DNA of 64,000 bases from the NCBI GenBank assembly GCA_032871835.1, contig CM065299.1, positions 6,481,001 to 6,545,000 of the forward strand. The letters run 5' to 3'. A program made the position numbers and the translations under genes. Below, one piece after another: positions 34,291 through 46,617 of the stretch (positions are counted from its first letter, which is position 1; each line of letters opens with the position of its first letter). Below the pieces are notes generated by a model that made no database searches, was not told the origin of the DNA, and saw only the letters and a list, made by a program, of their open reading frames with translations. The stretch is from Dipteronia dyeriana (Eukaryota; Streptophyta; Magnoliopsida; Sapindales; Sapindaceae).

Positions 34291-35790
34291 AATTACACCA
34301 AACTCCTCTGGAGTTTGTTTTTTTACATACGGAAACAACTTTATCATTAATTGACACACATCTCCCCTATTATTAGGGTTTGACCGTTAAGTGTGAGAAT
34401 TGACCGTTAAAAAATAATTAAAGACAGAAATACCCTTAATTAAACAGAAATCTAATATAACTAATTACACCAAACTCCCCTGAGGTTTGGTATTTTACAT
34501 ACATAAACAACTTTATTGATAATTGACACTCACCTCCCTTGCTATTAGTCAAAGTTGGTTAAATTAAATCGTAAACCAATTTTGACTATCAAAACTAATG
34601 TCAGTTTAGTCATTTGAAGTATTTTAAATATATTTATTTTTTAAAAATTGAATAAATATTTTTAAATGGACTTTTTTTATGGTATTTTAAAATGAAGATT
34701 AAGTGAACAAAAGAAATCAGTTTTTAAAATAAAGTTTTGTTTAAAGAAAAATAAGATTAATTGAATATTAAGAATTAAAAAAATGAAAGTTTTCATTAAA
34801 AAACGAACAGTCTAATATAATTTTTAAAAAATAAAAATATTTTTTTTATTCTTTTAACAGTTCGTCAGTTCCATCAAAAACACAATTTACAATTCATAAT
34901 TTGTTCGATCTCCTCCGTGAGAGATTGAGCCAGATTTATTTTCAAAATGGAGTCATTTTGGCAGTTCCACCAACAACATAAATCACAATCCCTTCCTAAT
35001 ATGATGCAATTTGTTAAAAAAAAAACTCAAAATCTATTTATAAATAAGAAAAAAAAATGTTTTCCCAAGAAATAGAGTTAATTTTTTTTAATTTTTTTAA
35101 TAAATAGAAAAATAAATAAAAACAAATTAGGTAGGAGTTGTGATTTGTATTGTTGGTGGAACTGACGAACTAATTCGATCTGGCTCAATCTCTTATGGAG
35201 AAGATCGAACAAATTAGAAACAGATTGTGATTCGTGTTGTTGGTAAAACTGTCGAACTATTAAAGGCATTATGATTTAGATTGGATTGTCCCATTTTTTT
35301 TAATGAAAAAGTCTGTTTTTTAATTCTTATATTTTTTTTCCAAAAAAATCTTAATTTTTAAAAACAGGTTTTTTTTTTCACTTAATCATCATTTTAAAAT
35401 ACCTTAAAAAGTCATAATTTTTAAATATTTATTCTATTATATATAAAATTCTCCAAATGACTAAACTATCTTTAGTTTTGATAGTCAAAATTGGTCTACG
35501 GTTTAATTTGACCAACTTTGACTAACGGTAGGGGAGATAAGTGTAAATTATCAATAAAGTTGTTTATGTGTGTAAAAGAGCAAACATCAGTGGAGTTTGT
35601 GTAATTAGTTATTTTATATTTTTAGTGAATCAATAGTATTTCTGTCTTTTATGATTTTGTAACGGTCAACTCTCGTACTTAACGGCCAAACCCTAACGGC
35701 AAGGTAGGTGATTGTCAATTAACAGTAAAGTTGTTTTTCGTTTGTAATAAAGCAAACCTCAAGGAGTTTGGTGTAATTTGTTCTAATATT
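34291..35790. mobile_element. 1.5 kb foldback element with nested termini
   Basis: The whole segment is a large imperfect inverted repeat centred near 35035. The outer ends are AAATTACACCAAACTCC at 34291 and, inverted, near 35785. A second pair with the same kind of terminus begins at about 34461 (TAATTACACCAAACTCCCCT) and ends at about 35612. The inner arms continue with TTGACTATCAAAACTAA and, near the centre, CAGTTCGTCAGTTCCA, each with an inverted partner. Both strands could fold along most of the length. No protein domain was recognised in it. Confidence 0.8.
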
Positions 35791-36309
35791 TATGTATACC
35801 ACTAATGTCACAATTTTTAAATGGCTGTGGTTCGTACATGGCGAGATCGGAGCCACTCGCTCGATCATCTTCATTGATAATTACAAACCAGTGAGAGCGC
35901 ACTTTATTATTACAAATTCTGTATAATAATACATTAAACACTTGCCAATAAAATCTCAAATCACTGTTTCAAAATTAGAAATAAAAATCTCAAAATCACA
36001 ACCAGATTCTTGAGCATAATAACTGTCTTCTTCTGTCTCTGTCAAACAAATAATAATAATAAATTTCCGCTTCTTCACTTCATGTTTCAGTGATCTACAA
36101 ATCGAATCCTTAAAAACTTAAAAGCACTTCGATTTCAATTTTCAACTCCGAAAAGCGCCGGTTACTTACAAACATAATCCAAAGCCCACTAGTCTCTTTC
36201 AGATTCTGAGACAGCATCATCACAATCGAATCAATCTCTGACTGTTTTCAGAATTCTGCGTCTTTTCTCGGGAAATTATTAATAATTATAATTTCCCTAG
36301 AAACAAGCA

Positions 36310-36312
<3 letters not shown>
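35791..36312 (+). promoter_or_regulatory. GAUT10 upstream region and 5' untranslated leader
   Basis: Lies directly before the GAUT10 start. CT-rich stretches near 36025-36250 are typical of plant leaders. The transcription start cannot be placed from sequence. Confidence 0.35.

Positions 36313-36354
<42 letters not shown>
36313..36354 (+). repeat. (GA)n microsatellite in the GAUT10 leader
   Basis: About 21 GA repeats ending two bases before the ATG. In plants, GA tracts in leaders and promoters are bound by BPC/GAGA-binding factors (family knowledge). Length variation here would alter the start-codon context. Confidence 0.9.
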
Positions 36355-36355
<1 letters not shown>

Positions 36356-36357
<2 letters not shown>

Positions 36358-39300
36358 GAGGAGGAGAGGCCCGGATTTTAGGCGGCCGGTGCGGAGGAGG
36401 ATATCGAATGTGGTGTGGTGGACATTGTGCGGGATTGTGGTTTTGTTTTTCATTTTCGTTTTGAGCAAAGAGAGTCAGATTGAATCCAGACCTACTATTG
36501 CCAGAGTAAGATCTTTCGTTTTTCTTTTAGTTTTATCTTTATTATTATATATATTCATTGATTTATATAAGATTTCATGTTTTGTTTAGTTTTTGGGAAA
36601 GTTTAGGAAAGTGGAGGAATTAGAGTCTTGAGTTTCTTTATTTTTTTATTTTTTTATTTTTTGGGGCACGTAAAAGCACTTTTAACTGATTTTTTAACTT
36701 GTAATATCACTTGGCATGATTGGGGCGAAATTTTCAATTTTTGGGATCATAGCAAGATTATCCTAAAATTGAGCTGATATTTGTGGTTTGAATCTAAGCA
36801 TTACACGCATCTTCAATGAGTATATATAGATTAGTATAAGCTTTTGGTTATTTGAGAAGAACAACATTTCTTGTTAGGTGGGTTGAATATTGGTTGGTGT
36901 TGGTTGTGTATATTCATAGAGACTGGAATTGATTCTCTGATTTGCTGATGATTCCTGTTTTTTAGTCCCGTGTTACCAGATCAGCGGCATATAGATTTGA
37001 GTTGGGAACAGATTAGCTGATATAAATTCGAGATGGAAACAGATTAACTGAAAATCAACTAGGGATGATGCAGTGTCACTAGTTTGTTGCACAATAGGTG
37101 ATCCATACTGTATGTCTTTGTGTCTGTCCATGAATATTGTTTAATTGTAGATGCCAGGAGGATACAAGATAGTAAATGACTAAATAAATATGTATTAGGA
37201 AGAGAAGGAATCAATACAATATCCTATGTGCCGAAAACATTGAACAGAAAGTTTTAGAAGATGTGGTTAGATCCTTGGATTAATTGATGGAACGTTGTAG
37301 CCTTCTAGGATGAGGAAACTTCAAATTAGAATAGGTAATTAGATGGCCGTGTTAGGAGTTTTGAGGATGAGGTAATGTACATATGGGTGGAAGAGTTGGA
37401 AATCAATAGAAGGCCAGAGATTTATCTTGAAATCTAAATGGCATATGAGTATGATACATCAAACTCGCGTTTAATTTGAGATATGATATTGAAAACTTAT
37501 AAGTATTTAAAGTGGCAATTTTCTGTGTCAAACTTGATAACCGCTTTTAAGGATTACAAATTTTTATCACAATAGAGAAGTCTCTTTACTATATATTATG
37601 CTCTCAGGATTAGCTTTTAAGAGATGGTACGAAAAAAGTAGTATAAATGTATTTAGAGTTAGGATCTGGATTTTTTTTTTTTGTAGCAAAATTATCCTTT
37701 AATAGAAGTGAGATACAATATGCGAATTTTGCAGTGGTTCCTGTTGTAAAATATGCTTTAGTAAATCAAAGGGTTATTGTATAGTATTGGATCAAACTTG
37801 ATTGGGAATTGAAAAGTTATGTGTGCTAGAAAAGCCCTTTTTTAGAGAATATACTGGTTTAGTGAAATAATGGTTGAAGTTATGGAATATAAAAACTAGT
37901 TAAAGAAGGTGAAGAAAGCCACTAGGCTGATTTGAGGCACAAAAGCTATAAAGTGTAAATTGCTGAAGGTGAAATAATATATATGAACTTGTGAGAAAAG
38001 GGGAAAGAAATGTTGCCACCTATATGTAATAAATCATTTAGAAATAGAGTATGACTTTAACGAAGGATGTGAAGATGTCAACTTTGTTCTTGCTCTATTT
38101 TCCTCAGTTGTGTTTTAATATTTTGTAACTTCCTTTTAAATTGTTTAGGTATGTGCCCTCTACTCCATTCTGTTGGAAATTTGAAAGAAAAGTTAATCAG
38201 GTCATTGTGCTTAAAACTATGGTTTTTTGGGATAGAGTTCAGAAAACATGTAACTGAGCAAATGAACTTGAGATACAGCATCCTGGAGTAATAGAGTAAG
38301 ATAGTTTAACAACATGCTTTGGATTCGTTATTATATCTTTTTAATGTACTTTGTGAGGAGATAGGCGACCAGCAGCTGCAGCTGCAGCTGGCCAACATCG
38401 CTGTCTTACAAGAACGTTTAACTTTTTATATGTTGCTGTGAGTTGCACAGGCGTTCTTGAAATCTTCTCTATCTTCAAAAGCTTTAGGGAAACTAATTTT
38501 TATTTGTGGTTCCATTCAATTCTTGTTTCATAATAATTAAACTGTTAAAATTGGGTTGCAAACTTTTCAAACCTAGGCCAAACTGGACAAGATACTGAAG
38601 GATTCATCAAGTAATGACTGACTTTTAAAAAGTCTGTTTATCTAGGTTCTGTATTCTTTATTTTTAGAAGTGTTATGTATTTAGGTGTATATCATGAAAG
38701 TAATTTTTTATTGAGTGTTATACTTTGAGATTCTCTCCTCATCTTTGCAAGCAATTTGGAGACCACTAAGGCTGTCATAATTTTAGTCAAGAACATGGAG
38801 GGAGGAGGTGTGAGCCATCTATTGGTTGTCAGTAATACCCCTCTTGCAACTTCTAATTTGTTAATTTTCAATGATTGATTATGGATCTTCATTGATGATC
38901 CTTTGGAGAGAACAAAGGGGATATTTGGTATGTGCCTGAATTGTATATGCTTCATGTGATCCAGATTTTTTTTTTTCCTTTTTGTTTTTGGTCATGTAAA
39001 GGTAAGAAGTTAGAATAGATGATGCTGGAGGACATGCAATCTGGTTCCAGTATGTCTATTGCTTTTCTTTTACTTAACATATAAGGGCATAAGGGCATGA
39101 TGTGAAATGCATGATGATAAATTCACCACGTTCCCTGTTGTATTAGGTATTTTTTTGCTTTTATGCACCTCATGGCATCATTGTAGTCTTTTTGATTTAT
39201 GGACCTGCAGTAATTTGTCCTTCCATTTTAGAGATGATGTCTAATATATCAATTTTCAGTCTAATGTTAGATGCTATGCTTTCCAGGAAAAGATTTTAAA

Positions 39301-41011
39301 AAAACTAAAACATTGTTTTGTGTTATTAAAATCTTACATTCTGTATCACAAGAGCTGGTTATTTCAATTATGTGGTCCATATTGTAGAGTGTTGGGATCC
39401 ATGTTTTTTGATGACACTAACATTGTGATGTCGGTTTATGTAAAACAAGATTGAATTTCGCTAATGCTTTTATATACAATGACAATGATTGCGTTAACTT
39501 TTTAATTTTACTTTTCCATTGTGAAATTAAGAAATTTTTTGCTACTTGGGCTTTTGCAGAGATCTGAGAGGCTGGACAAGATAACGGAAGGCCTGAACAT
39601 TACAGATGAAATGTTGAATGCCGACTCAGTTACCAGACAACTTACTGACCAAATTTCTCTTGCAAAAGCTTTTGTTGTGATTGCAAAAGAAAGCAACAAC
39701 CTTCAATTTGCTTGGGAATTAAGTGCTCAGATCCGCAATTCACAAGCCGTTCTCTCAAATGCTGCAACAAGACGAACTCCTTTGAGTACCAGAGAATCAG
39801 AAACCGCAATCCGTGATATGGCACTTCTGCTGTTCCAAGCTCAGCAGCTTCATTATGACAGCGCAACAATGATCATGCGATTGAAAGCCAAGATTCAAGC
39901 ACTTGAAGAACAGATGAGTTCTGTGAGTGAGAAGAGTTCAAAGTATGGACAAATTGCTGCTGAAGAAGTCCCAAAAAGTCTATACTGCCTTGGTGTTAGA
40001 TTAACAACTGAATGGTTTGGGAATCTAAATTTGCAGAGGAAACTAAAGGAGAGGAAGCAAATGGAAGCAACTCTTAAAGATAACAGTCTCAATCATTTCT
40101 GTGTTTTTTCTGACAACATTTTGGCAACTTCAGTTGTGGTCAATTCAACTGCTTTAAACTCCAAGAATCCAGAAAAGGTCGTCTTTCATCTCGTGACAGA
40201 TGAAATAAATTATGCTGCAATGAAAGCCTGGTTTGCCATTAACAGTTTTAGAGGAGTGACTGTTGTGGTTCAGAAGTTTGAGGACTTCAAATGGTTGAAT
40301 GCTTCTTATGTTCCAGTACTTAAGCAGCTTCAAGACTCTGAAACACAGAGCTATTATTTTTCTGGCAGTGGGGGTGATGGTCGGACTCCAATCAAGTTCC
40401 GGAACCCTAAATATTTATCTATGCTTAATCATTTGAGGTTTTATATTCCAGAAGTTTTTCCTGCATTGAAGAAGGTGGTTTTTCTTGATGATGATGTTGT
40501 CGTTCAAAAAGACCTCTCTGCTCTGTTTTCCATCGACTTGAACAGCAATGTCAATGGAGCTGTTGAGACATGCATGGAAACATTCCATAGATACCATAAA
40601 TACTTAAATTACTCCCACCCTCTTATACGCACACATTTTGATCCTGATGCTTGCGGATGGGCATTTGGGATGAATGTTTTTGATTTGGTCGAGTGGAGGA
40701 AAAGGAATGTAACTGGCATCTACCATTACTGGCAGGAAAAGAATGTAGACCGGACATTATGGAAACTCGGTACTCTGCCACCTGGACTTTTGACATTTTA
40801 CGGTTTGACAGAGCCGTTGAATCCTTCATGGCATGTACTGGGGTTGGGATATACAAATGTCGATTCTCAATTGATAGAGAAGGGGGCCGTCTTGCACTTC
40901 AATGGAAACTCAAAGCCATGGTTGAAGATCGGAATGGAGAAGTACAAGCCCCTTTGGGAGAAGTATGTCGATTATACTCATCCTCTTATGCAACAATGCA
41001 ATTTTCATTGA
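36356..41011 (+). CDS. GAUT10: galacturonosyltransferase GAUT10 (GT8), two coding exons
   Basis: Exons 36356-36505 and 39560-41011 (donor CCAGA|GTAAGA, acceptor TTTTGCAG), 533 aa, about the size of Arabidopsis GAUT10. Known role: GAUT proteins are Golgi GT8 enzymes that transfer galacturonic acid from UDP-GalA in pectin (homogalacturonan) synthesis. Seen: a short basic cytosolic tail (MRRRGPDFRRPVRRR), a type II signal anchor at about residues 18-42, a stem region with DSVTRQLTDQISLAKAFVVI, and the GT8 core. The metal-binding aspartates are in VVFLDDDVVV (Asp360-362) and the conserved HFNGNSKPW box starts at His496. Other GAUT marks: CGWAFGMNVFDL and YHYWQEKNVDRTLWKLGTLP. The C terminus MQQCNFH is typical. 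Intron 1 is about 3.05 kb with no clear gene inside. The family assignment is firm; GAUT10 rather than GAUT11 is chosen from overall similarity. Confidence 0.95.
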
Positions 41012-41590
41012 TTTTACATACGATGTAGGTTTCAACTTCAGCTCTCCCACGGTAGAAGAACCAGATCTTGTGATTGTGAATGCTTGTACCATTTTTACTA
41101 CATCAAGCATGGCTGTCGGTTGTAACATGGCTACTTCATTGATGCTCGACTTGTCTGTTGTAGTATATACACACTGTCATCATATCAACTATTTTTCAAG
41201 TATTGTCTAGTAACTAATTTATTTTTCAGCTTAATATTTTAGATTCATTGTCAGCTTCTATTCACATTTTTTATTTTTCTTTAGTCATTTTTCCCAGTTG
41301 TGCTTTCATTGGAGCTATTTGGACTCTTGATACATCTAGAGATGATTCTCTTTCTCTCTCACTCTCTACGAGTATGTGCTGTGTATTCAAGCGTATCTTA
41401 AACATCTGAATTAATATTTTTACGTATTGTGTTGCGATCGTTGATGTTGATGATGTCACTTGCATATGTTAAAGCTTTCGATTGTTAGATAAATCAACCA
41501 TCTTCTACACTTTGTTACCGCTTAAAATTAGATTACATGGATTCGTGACTTATTGATTAATAGTATCAAGTCTCCCACAAAATCAACAAA
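41012..41590. other. GAUT10 3' flank
   Basis: 3' untranslated and intergenic sequence. Short open frames here overlap the gene end and are not coding. No other feature was seen. Confidence 0.5.
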
Positions 41591-41662
41591 GTCGTTGTAG
41601 TATAGTGGTGAGTATTCCCGCCTGTCACGCGGGTGACCCGGGTTCGATCCCCGGCAGCGGCG
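41591..41662 (+). tRNA. tRNA-Asp (GTC)
   Basis: A 72-nt cloverleaf. The acceptor stem pairs GTCGTTG with CAGCGGC; the D-loop has TAGTATAGTGG; the anticodon stem-loop is CCCGCCTGTCACGCGGG with anticodon GTC; the T-arm is CCGGGTTCGATCCCCGG. It holds the A-box and B-box (GGTTCGATCC) promoters of RNA polymerase III. A T-rich stretch (CTTTTCTTTTT) follows as terminator. The CCA end is not encoded, as usual for a nuclear gene. Confidence 0.98.
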
Positions 41663-41680
41663 CTTTTCTTTTTATTTGGA
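41663..41680 (+). terminator. Pol III terminator of tRNA-Asp
   Basis: TTTT and TTTTT runs within 15 bases of the tRNA 3' end, the usual RNA polymerase III stop signal. Confidence 0.75.
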
Positions 41681-42243
41681 TATTTTTATTGTTGCCAATT
41701 GTTAGCTTGTCAGTTGTATAGATATTTATTTTTATTTTATTTTATTTTATTTTTGCTTCCTTCAATATCAAAATTTTGAATCTGCAGAAATATTAACATA
41801 TATAAGCCAACTTCCCACGTGGCGCAATCTCATGAAACCCCTACCTTGTAACACCAGAATGCCGGCAGATCATAAGAGGCAGAATCCTTAAAACAACTCT
41901 ACTTCTGCTTCACTCTTGTGTCTTTCTATATCCAGTGTCGTTGAATTAGTCCAACCATCTTCAAACTCTTAAAAAAATTTACTTGTTTTTCCAATTCTAC
42001 CCTTGCCTCTCACTCCTCAAAATTAACGTTGCAATTCACCTTGTTACCAGGGTATTTGAGTAATTCCAATCCTGAAAAACCACCCCTCCCCATATAACTC
42101 GCCGGCTAAGTACACTTTTTTTTATCCACTTTGCCGCCATTTCAAATGTTTGTTTTTCTTCTCATCCTTTTTCAAACGAAACAAAGCCTTCAAAATCTCC
42201 ATCACCATCTCTGATCTCTCTCTGTTTTTCTCTGAAAGGAACC
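41681..42243. promoter_or_regulatory. QWRF gene upstream region and leader
   Basis: A TTTTA run near 41730-41752, then CT-rich sequence close to the next gene start, consistent with its 5' untranslated leader. It contains CCACGTGGCGCAATC near 41816, with a G-box-like CACGTGGC core. Confidence 0.4.
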
Positions 42244-44699
42244 ATGAATCCGGATCAATCAATCAAACCAAGAAGACAGAAATCACGAGAAGTAAGTTCC
42301 AGATTTCTTTCTCCAAGCTCAACACCAACGCGTGATAATATGGGGATTCAATCTCAAAACCAAACAATGTCTTCAATCAGGCCAAAGCCATCGACGCCCC
42401 CAGATGCTCGAAAGCATATTCGAAGCCTTGAAGACACATCCGGATTCGTTCGACGTCTCTGGCCTTCGTCTTCCTCTGACTCCTCCTCCTCGTCCAACAA
42501 CAAGAACCAGGAAACCCTCGCTGAGTTTCTCGGAAATGAGAGATTGACAGACTATCTTGAGAGAAAAAACGAAGAGAAATCATCAAAGAATAGTAGTAGT
42601 AGTGTCTTCTCGCTTAGTAGGCAACGAAGTTGCCGTGAAGTGTCTGAGAAACAGAGTGCAAAGGAAAATCATAGACCGGTTCTTGGAGGATCCACAAGGT
42701 TCACAGGAAAGCTGAGGTTTCCTGGAAAATCTTCGTCGAATTCTTTATCACATGATTCAGGTGTTATTCTTCCTGGAAGATTTTCGGTTGATGAAAATGC
42801 TCTTTACAAGAAATCAAACCCTCGAAAATCAGACCCTTTCTTAGACAACCTTGCAGATTACGAGTCATCGTTTAGTGACGTATTTTCAAGTTCAGATTTC
42901 AACTCTCCAGCTATCAGTAGAGGATCCTCTCAGTCTCAGAGTTTTCGAAAATCCGGTGTAGAGGTTTCTTCAAAGTATTTGCAGGACATACCCAACAAAC
43001 CCAGAAGACTGAATTCGGATTCGAATATCCAACACCCGCTTTCATTAGATACTTCTCCAAGGCTGAAGAAATTCACTCTAAAAAACGCAATTATCAAGAG
43101 GACCAGTTCGCTTACTGGGTATGCGAGTGCAACTTCACAATGGGCCTTGTCGCCAGGGCGATCAGGGTCACCTCCTATGTCAGTTGAGAGCAAGCAAAGA
43201 CCTATGTCGTTTTCGAGTTTGAAACCGCCTAATAGTCCTTCAAGAGCCAAAGGTGTGGAGAAATTGCTGAATTTGGGGTTTGATTTGTTCAAGAGCAAGA
43301 AAACTTCATCATTACCATTGGATCCTGGTGATGCAGAGACTGTTCATCAACTGAGGTTGCTCCATAACCGGTTTATGCAGTGGCGCTATGCTAACGCTAG
43401 AGGCGATGCAGTGAATGAAAATATAACTAATCAAGTTGAGGTATCTTTCTAGTTCAATTTTTACCAAGTTCAATATAACTCGATCAAAAAATATTAATCC
43501 AAAATGATGGTTTTGTAGAACAATTTGTTATGTGCTTGGGATAGTCTTACAAAGTTGCAACATTCAGTTATACACAAGAAATTGCAGCTTCAGAAGAAAA
43601 AGCTTGAGATGAAAATGGACTTCATACTTCTGTCTCAAGTAAGTAAAAAGTTGTACTTTATTAACAACTTACTGTGACTTTATGGTAATTTTTCAAATTA
43701 TTGATGATATATCTAAGTCAGAGATTTTATATGTGATCATATATGTATAGATGAAACTACTTGAATCTTGGGGAGATATGGAAAGACAACATTTATCGGC
43801 AATTTCCATGACTAAAGATTGTCTGCATTCTGTTGTTTGCAAAGTACCCCTTATTGAAGGAGCAAAGGTACTGCAAGCCGATCATGAAAATTCGAAACTC
43901 ATAAGCTACAAATCTATAATTGTGTATCTACTGTTGTGCTTAATCATGTGTAATTTTTCTAAACAAAACTAAACTTGTAGGCCAACCAACAAGCAGCTTC
44001 CGTTGCAATTCGACATGCATCAGACCTCTCAGCTTCGATCAAGTCAATGCTAGCTAGTTTTTCACCATCTGTAAGTTTGTTTTCGTAAAGCATACAAGGA
44101 GAAATTTAGTAACCCCTCATGCTCAATATTTGAACTTACCCTGAAGTTGTTTTGTTGACAGGCTGATAACACTGCTTCATTAGTTTCGGAATTAGCAGAG
44201 GTGGTTGCACAAGAGAAGTTGCTCATTGACGAATGCCTCGAACATTCTAAGACCATAGCTATGCTAGAGGTAAAAAATAAAATAAAATAAAAAACCAGAA
44301 CTTTTACAACTCGTCTTATATGACAGCATCATCAGGATAATTTCTATGTTGCAGCATTACTATTCATGTCCTCTATTTGTTTATTAAGAAGAGTGTATGT
44401 CCCCAAACAGAGCAGAGTCAAATTGTGTTTTATTCTCTAATATTAATAATTTTTCAATTCATATATAGTTTATTTCCATGTTACATTATCTTTAAACTTA
44501 GGTGATAAATTGATCACATAAATGCTGTGTGACTTGTCGATGTATCAAATTTAAGGTTTTGATCGATAAAATTTTCCCCTTGATTTTTTGTGCACAGATT
44601 CAAGAGAGGAGTTTAAAGTGTTATATAATTCAATTCGAATCAAGGCAGCAACTACAACAGCAGCAGCAGGAAAAACAACGAGAAGAAATCGATTCGTAG
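42244..44699 (+). CDS. QWRF3: QWRF-motif protein, QWRF3-like (augmin-8/EDE1 family), six exons
   Basis: Exons 42244-43440, 43519-43638, 43751-43867, 43981-44070, 44162-44269 and 44598-44699 join without phase shifts into 577 aa. All donors and acceptors are GT-AG. Known role: the plant-specific QWRF (DUF566) family includes EDE1 and AUG8, microtubule-binding proteins tied to augmin and to spindle and cortical arrays. Seen: a long Ser-rich, basic, probably disordered N-terminal half (SSSSDSSSSS, FVRRLWPSSS, GRFSVDE), the signature helix start LRLLHNRFMQWRYANAR at about residues 370-386, and helical heptad-like segments to the end (KLQLQKKKLEMKMDFI, AEVVAQEKLLIDECLEH), with a Gln-rich tail. The name-giving motif is QWRY, not QWRF. 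The QWRF3 symbol rests on similarity and on neighbourhood with GAUT10, recalled from Arabidopsis. Confidence 0.85.
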
Positions 44700-45240
44700 C
44701 TTAGCTTCTTTCATGTTTATCTACAGTGATGGTTTAGCATTGAGACACTTAATAGATCGAATTAACATTTAGCGACCTTAAATAACATTTTTCGTTATCA
44801 TTACAATGTCCCTTCTACTGGTGCAAAGAAAGAAATCGAATCCTAAACTCCACGTTTCAGGATTTTCATCCTCAATCATGCTGACAATTATTGTGTATAT
44901 GAATGGCATTTACATGTTACAGCTTGTATAGGAACTATAAGATAAAATGATATAGTGTTCTTCATGTTTCTTGTAATTAGTCCTTTTTTTTTCTTTTTTT
45001 TCGACTTGCTTTCTTGTAATAAGTACTTGATCCTTGTATCAGAACAAAACGTGCTTGCAGTTTTGAAGGCACATCTTTGACAGGTAGGTGAGGAATCAGA
45101 AAGAGCAATAAAAAAATAATGTGACCAGCTAAGAACTACCATATCTGAAGAGATATCTTTTAATAACAAATTTATGAAATTCTAGTCAATATAAGTAGTA
45201 TTGATTTGGGTACAAGCAAGGCTGTGTTGTGCCAAAAAAA
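44700..45240. other. intergenic between QWRF3 and syntaxin
   Basis: 3' untranslated region of the QWRF gene and probable promoter of the syntaxin gene. No further feature recognised. Confidence 0.4.
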
Positions 45241-46155
45241 ATGAACGATCTCATTTCGAGTAGTTCGTTGAAGAAATATTCAGACCTGAAGCACCAAGTG
45301 GTCATTTTAGATGACTTTGAGGCCGGTAAAGAGACAGCGAATCTCGACAAGTTCTTTGAAGATGTAGAGAATGTCAAAGAAGACATGAAAGCCGTTGAAC
45401 AGCTCTACAACAAGTTACAGGAATCGAATGAGGAGAGCAATACAATCCACAATGCCAAGACCGTTAAACAGCTTCGAGCTCGAACGGATTCTGACGTTGA
45501 ACAAGTCCTGAAACGTGTCAAAGTCATCAAGAAAAAGCTTGAAGCACTTGAAAAATCAAATGGGGATCAACGAAAAGTTGCAGGTTGTGGACCAGGATCA
45601 TCGGTGGATCGAACCAGGACTTCTGTGGTTGCTGGGCTCGGGAAGAAACTCAAAGACACCATGGACGATTTTCAACAACTCAGAGCTAAAGTCAGAGCAG
45701 AGTACAAAGAAACGATAGAGAGAAGATACTTCACAGTAACTGGACAAAAGGCTGACGAACAAGTGATTGAAAACTTGATTTCAAGTGGGGAAAGTGAGAA
45801 TTTTCTTCAAAAGGCTATTGAAGAACAGGGTCGAGGACAAATCATGGATACCATATCGGAGATTCAAGAAAGACAACGTGCTGTGAAGGAGATTGAGAAG
45901 AACTTGCTTGAGCTCCACCAGGTGTTTTTGGACATGTTTGCATTGGTGGAGGCACAGGGGCACCAGCTCAACGACATCGAGAGTCATGTGGCGCGTGCTA
46001 GCTCGTTTGTGATGAAAGGGGTCCAGCATCTGGAGGTGTCTAAGGATCTGCAGAAAACTTCCAGGAAGCGGACTTGCATTGCTACGATTCTTGGGGTTCT
46101 TGTTATTGTTCTTGTTCTTGTTCCTGTTTTGTCCTCTATTGTTATTCATCGCTAG
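45241..46155 (+). CDS. Qa-SNARE syntaxin, SYP124/125 type, single exon
   Basis: 304 aa from ATG at 45241; an upstream GTG in frame at 45229 is not a plausible start, and family members start MNDLFSS. Known role: SYP1 syntaxins drive vesicle fusion at the plasma membrane, and SYP124/125 act in pollen tube growth. Seen: an N-terminal Habc three-helix region ([20 protein letters not shown] and following), the linker SGCGPGSS-like motif ([15 protein letters not shown]), [20 protein letters not shown], the SNARE helix starting [20 protein letters not shown] with the zero-layer glutamine at Gln239 (VEAQGHQ), and a C-terminal membrane anchor ([19 protein letters not shown]) ending in VIHR. There are no introns. 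The choice of SYP124/125 over SYP121/122 or SYP131 is from memory of the N-terminal half, so no symbol is given. Confidence 0.92.
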   Translation: MNDLISSSSLKKYSDLKHQVVILDDFEAGKETANLDKFFEDVENVKEDMKAVEQLYNKLQESNEESNTIHNAKTVKQLRARTDSDVEQVLKRVKVIKKKLEALEKSNGDQRKVAGCGPGSSVDRTRTSVVAGLGKKLKDTMDDFQQLRAKVRAEYKETIERRYFTVTGQKADEQVIENLISSGESENFLQKAIEEQGRGQIMDTISEIQERQRAVKEIEKNLLELHQVFLDMFALVEAQGHQLNDIESHVARASSFVMKGVQHLEVSKDLQKTSRKRTCIATILGVLVIVLVLVPVLSSIVIHR

Positions 46156-46610
46156 CGTTTCATGGAAATTTGTCTGATGAACCTTTTCCGATTCTTTGAT
46201 CAAGTTTGTTTCATGAAAACATTTATTCTTCCCTTGAAAACTTGTAAACTTGTAATAATGTGTGGTCTATATAGTTGTACAAAACGTTTTTTTTTATATT
46301 TACACTATTGTTTACGGTGACACCGACTCGAATACGAGATACAATTAAACCAAGATATTTTTATTTTTTTTCATTTTATGATATTTACATTAAAAATATT
46401 ATTAATAATAATTGAATGCCACGTTTAGTGCTTATCATGTTCAAACTTCGAACCACGTCTATTTGAACTATAATTAAATAGTGAATAAATAGGTAGGTGA
46501 CAATTCAAGGATCTTTCTCTAATAAGCCTTACGGTGGAAAGGTGTTCATGTAGTCTATCAATTACTTAGACTCTAGATGTTATTACCACATATGATATAT
46601 AATATGTATA
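46156..46610. other. syntaxin 3' flank
   Basis: 3' untranslated and intergenic sequence, AT-rich, with no gene. Confidence 0.4.
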
Positions 46611-46617
46611 GATATGT

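Noticed and set aside
36311..36589. Open frame starting MREREREREREREREM
   Set aside because: It reads through the GA microsatellite and into the intron; the proper start is the ATG after the repeat.
39521..39559. Longer N terminus for GAUT10 exon 2 (MKLRNFLLLGLLQ)
   Set aside because: These bases belong to the intron, ending in the acceptor TTTTGCAG. Exon 1 at 36356-36505 gives the true signal anchor.
45229..45240. Upstream start for the syntaxin (MPKK)
   Set aside because: The codon is GTG, and related syntaxins start at MNDL, which has an ATG at 45241.
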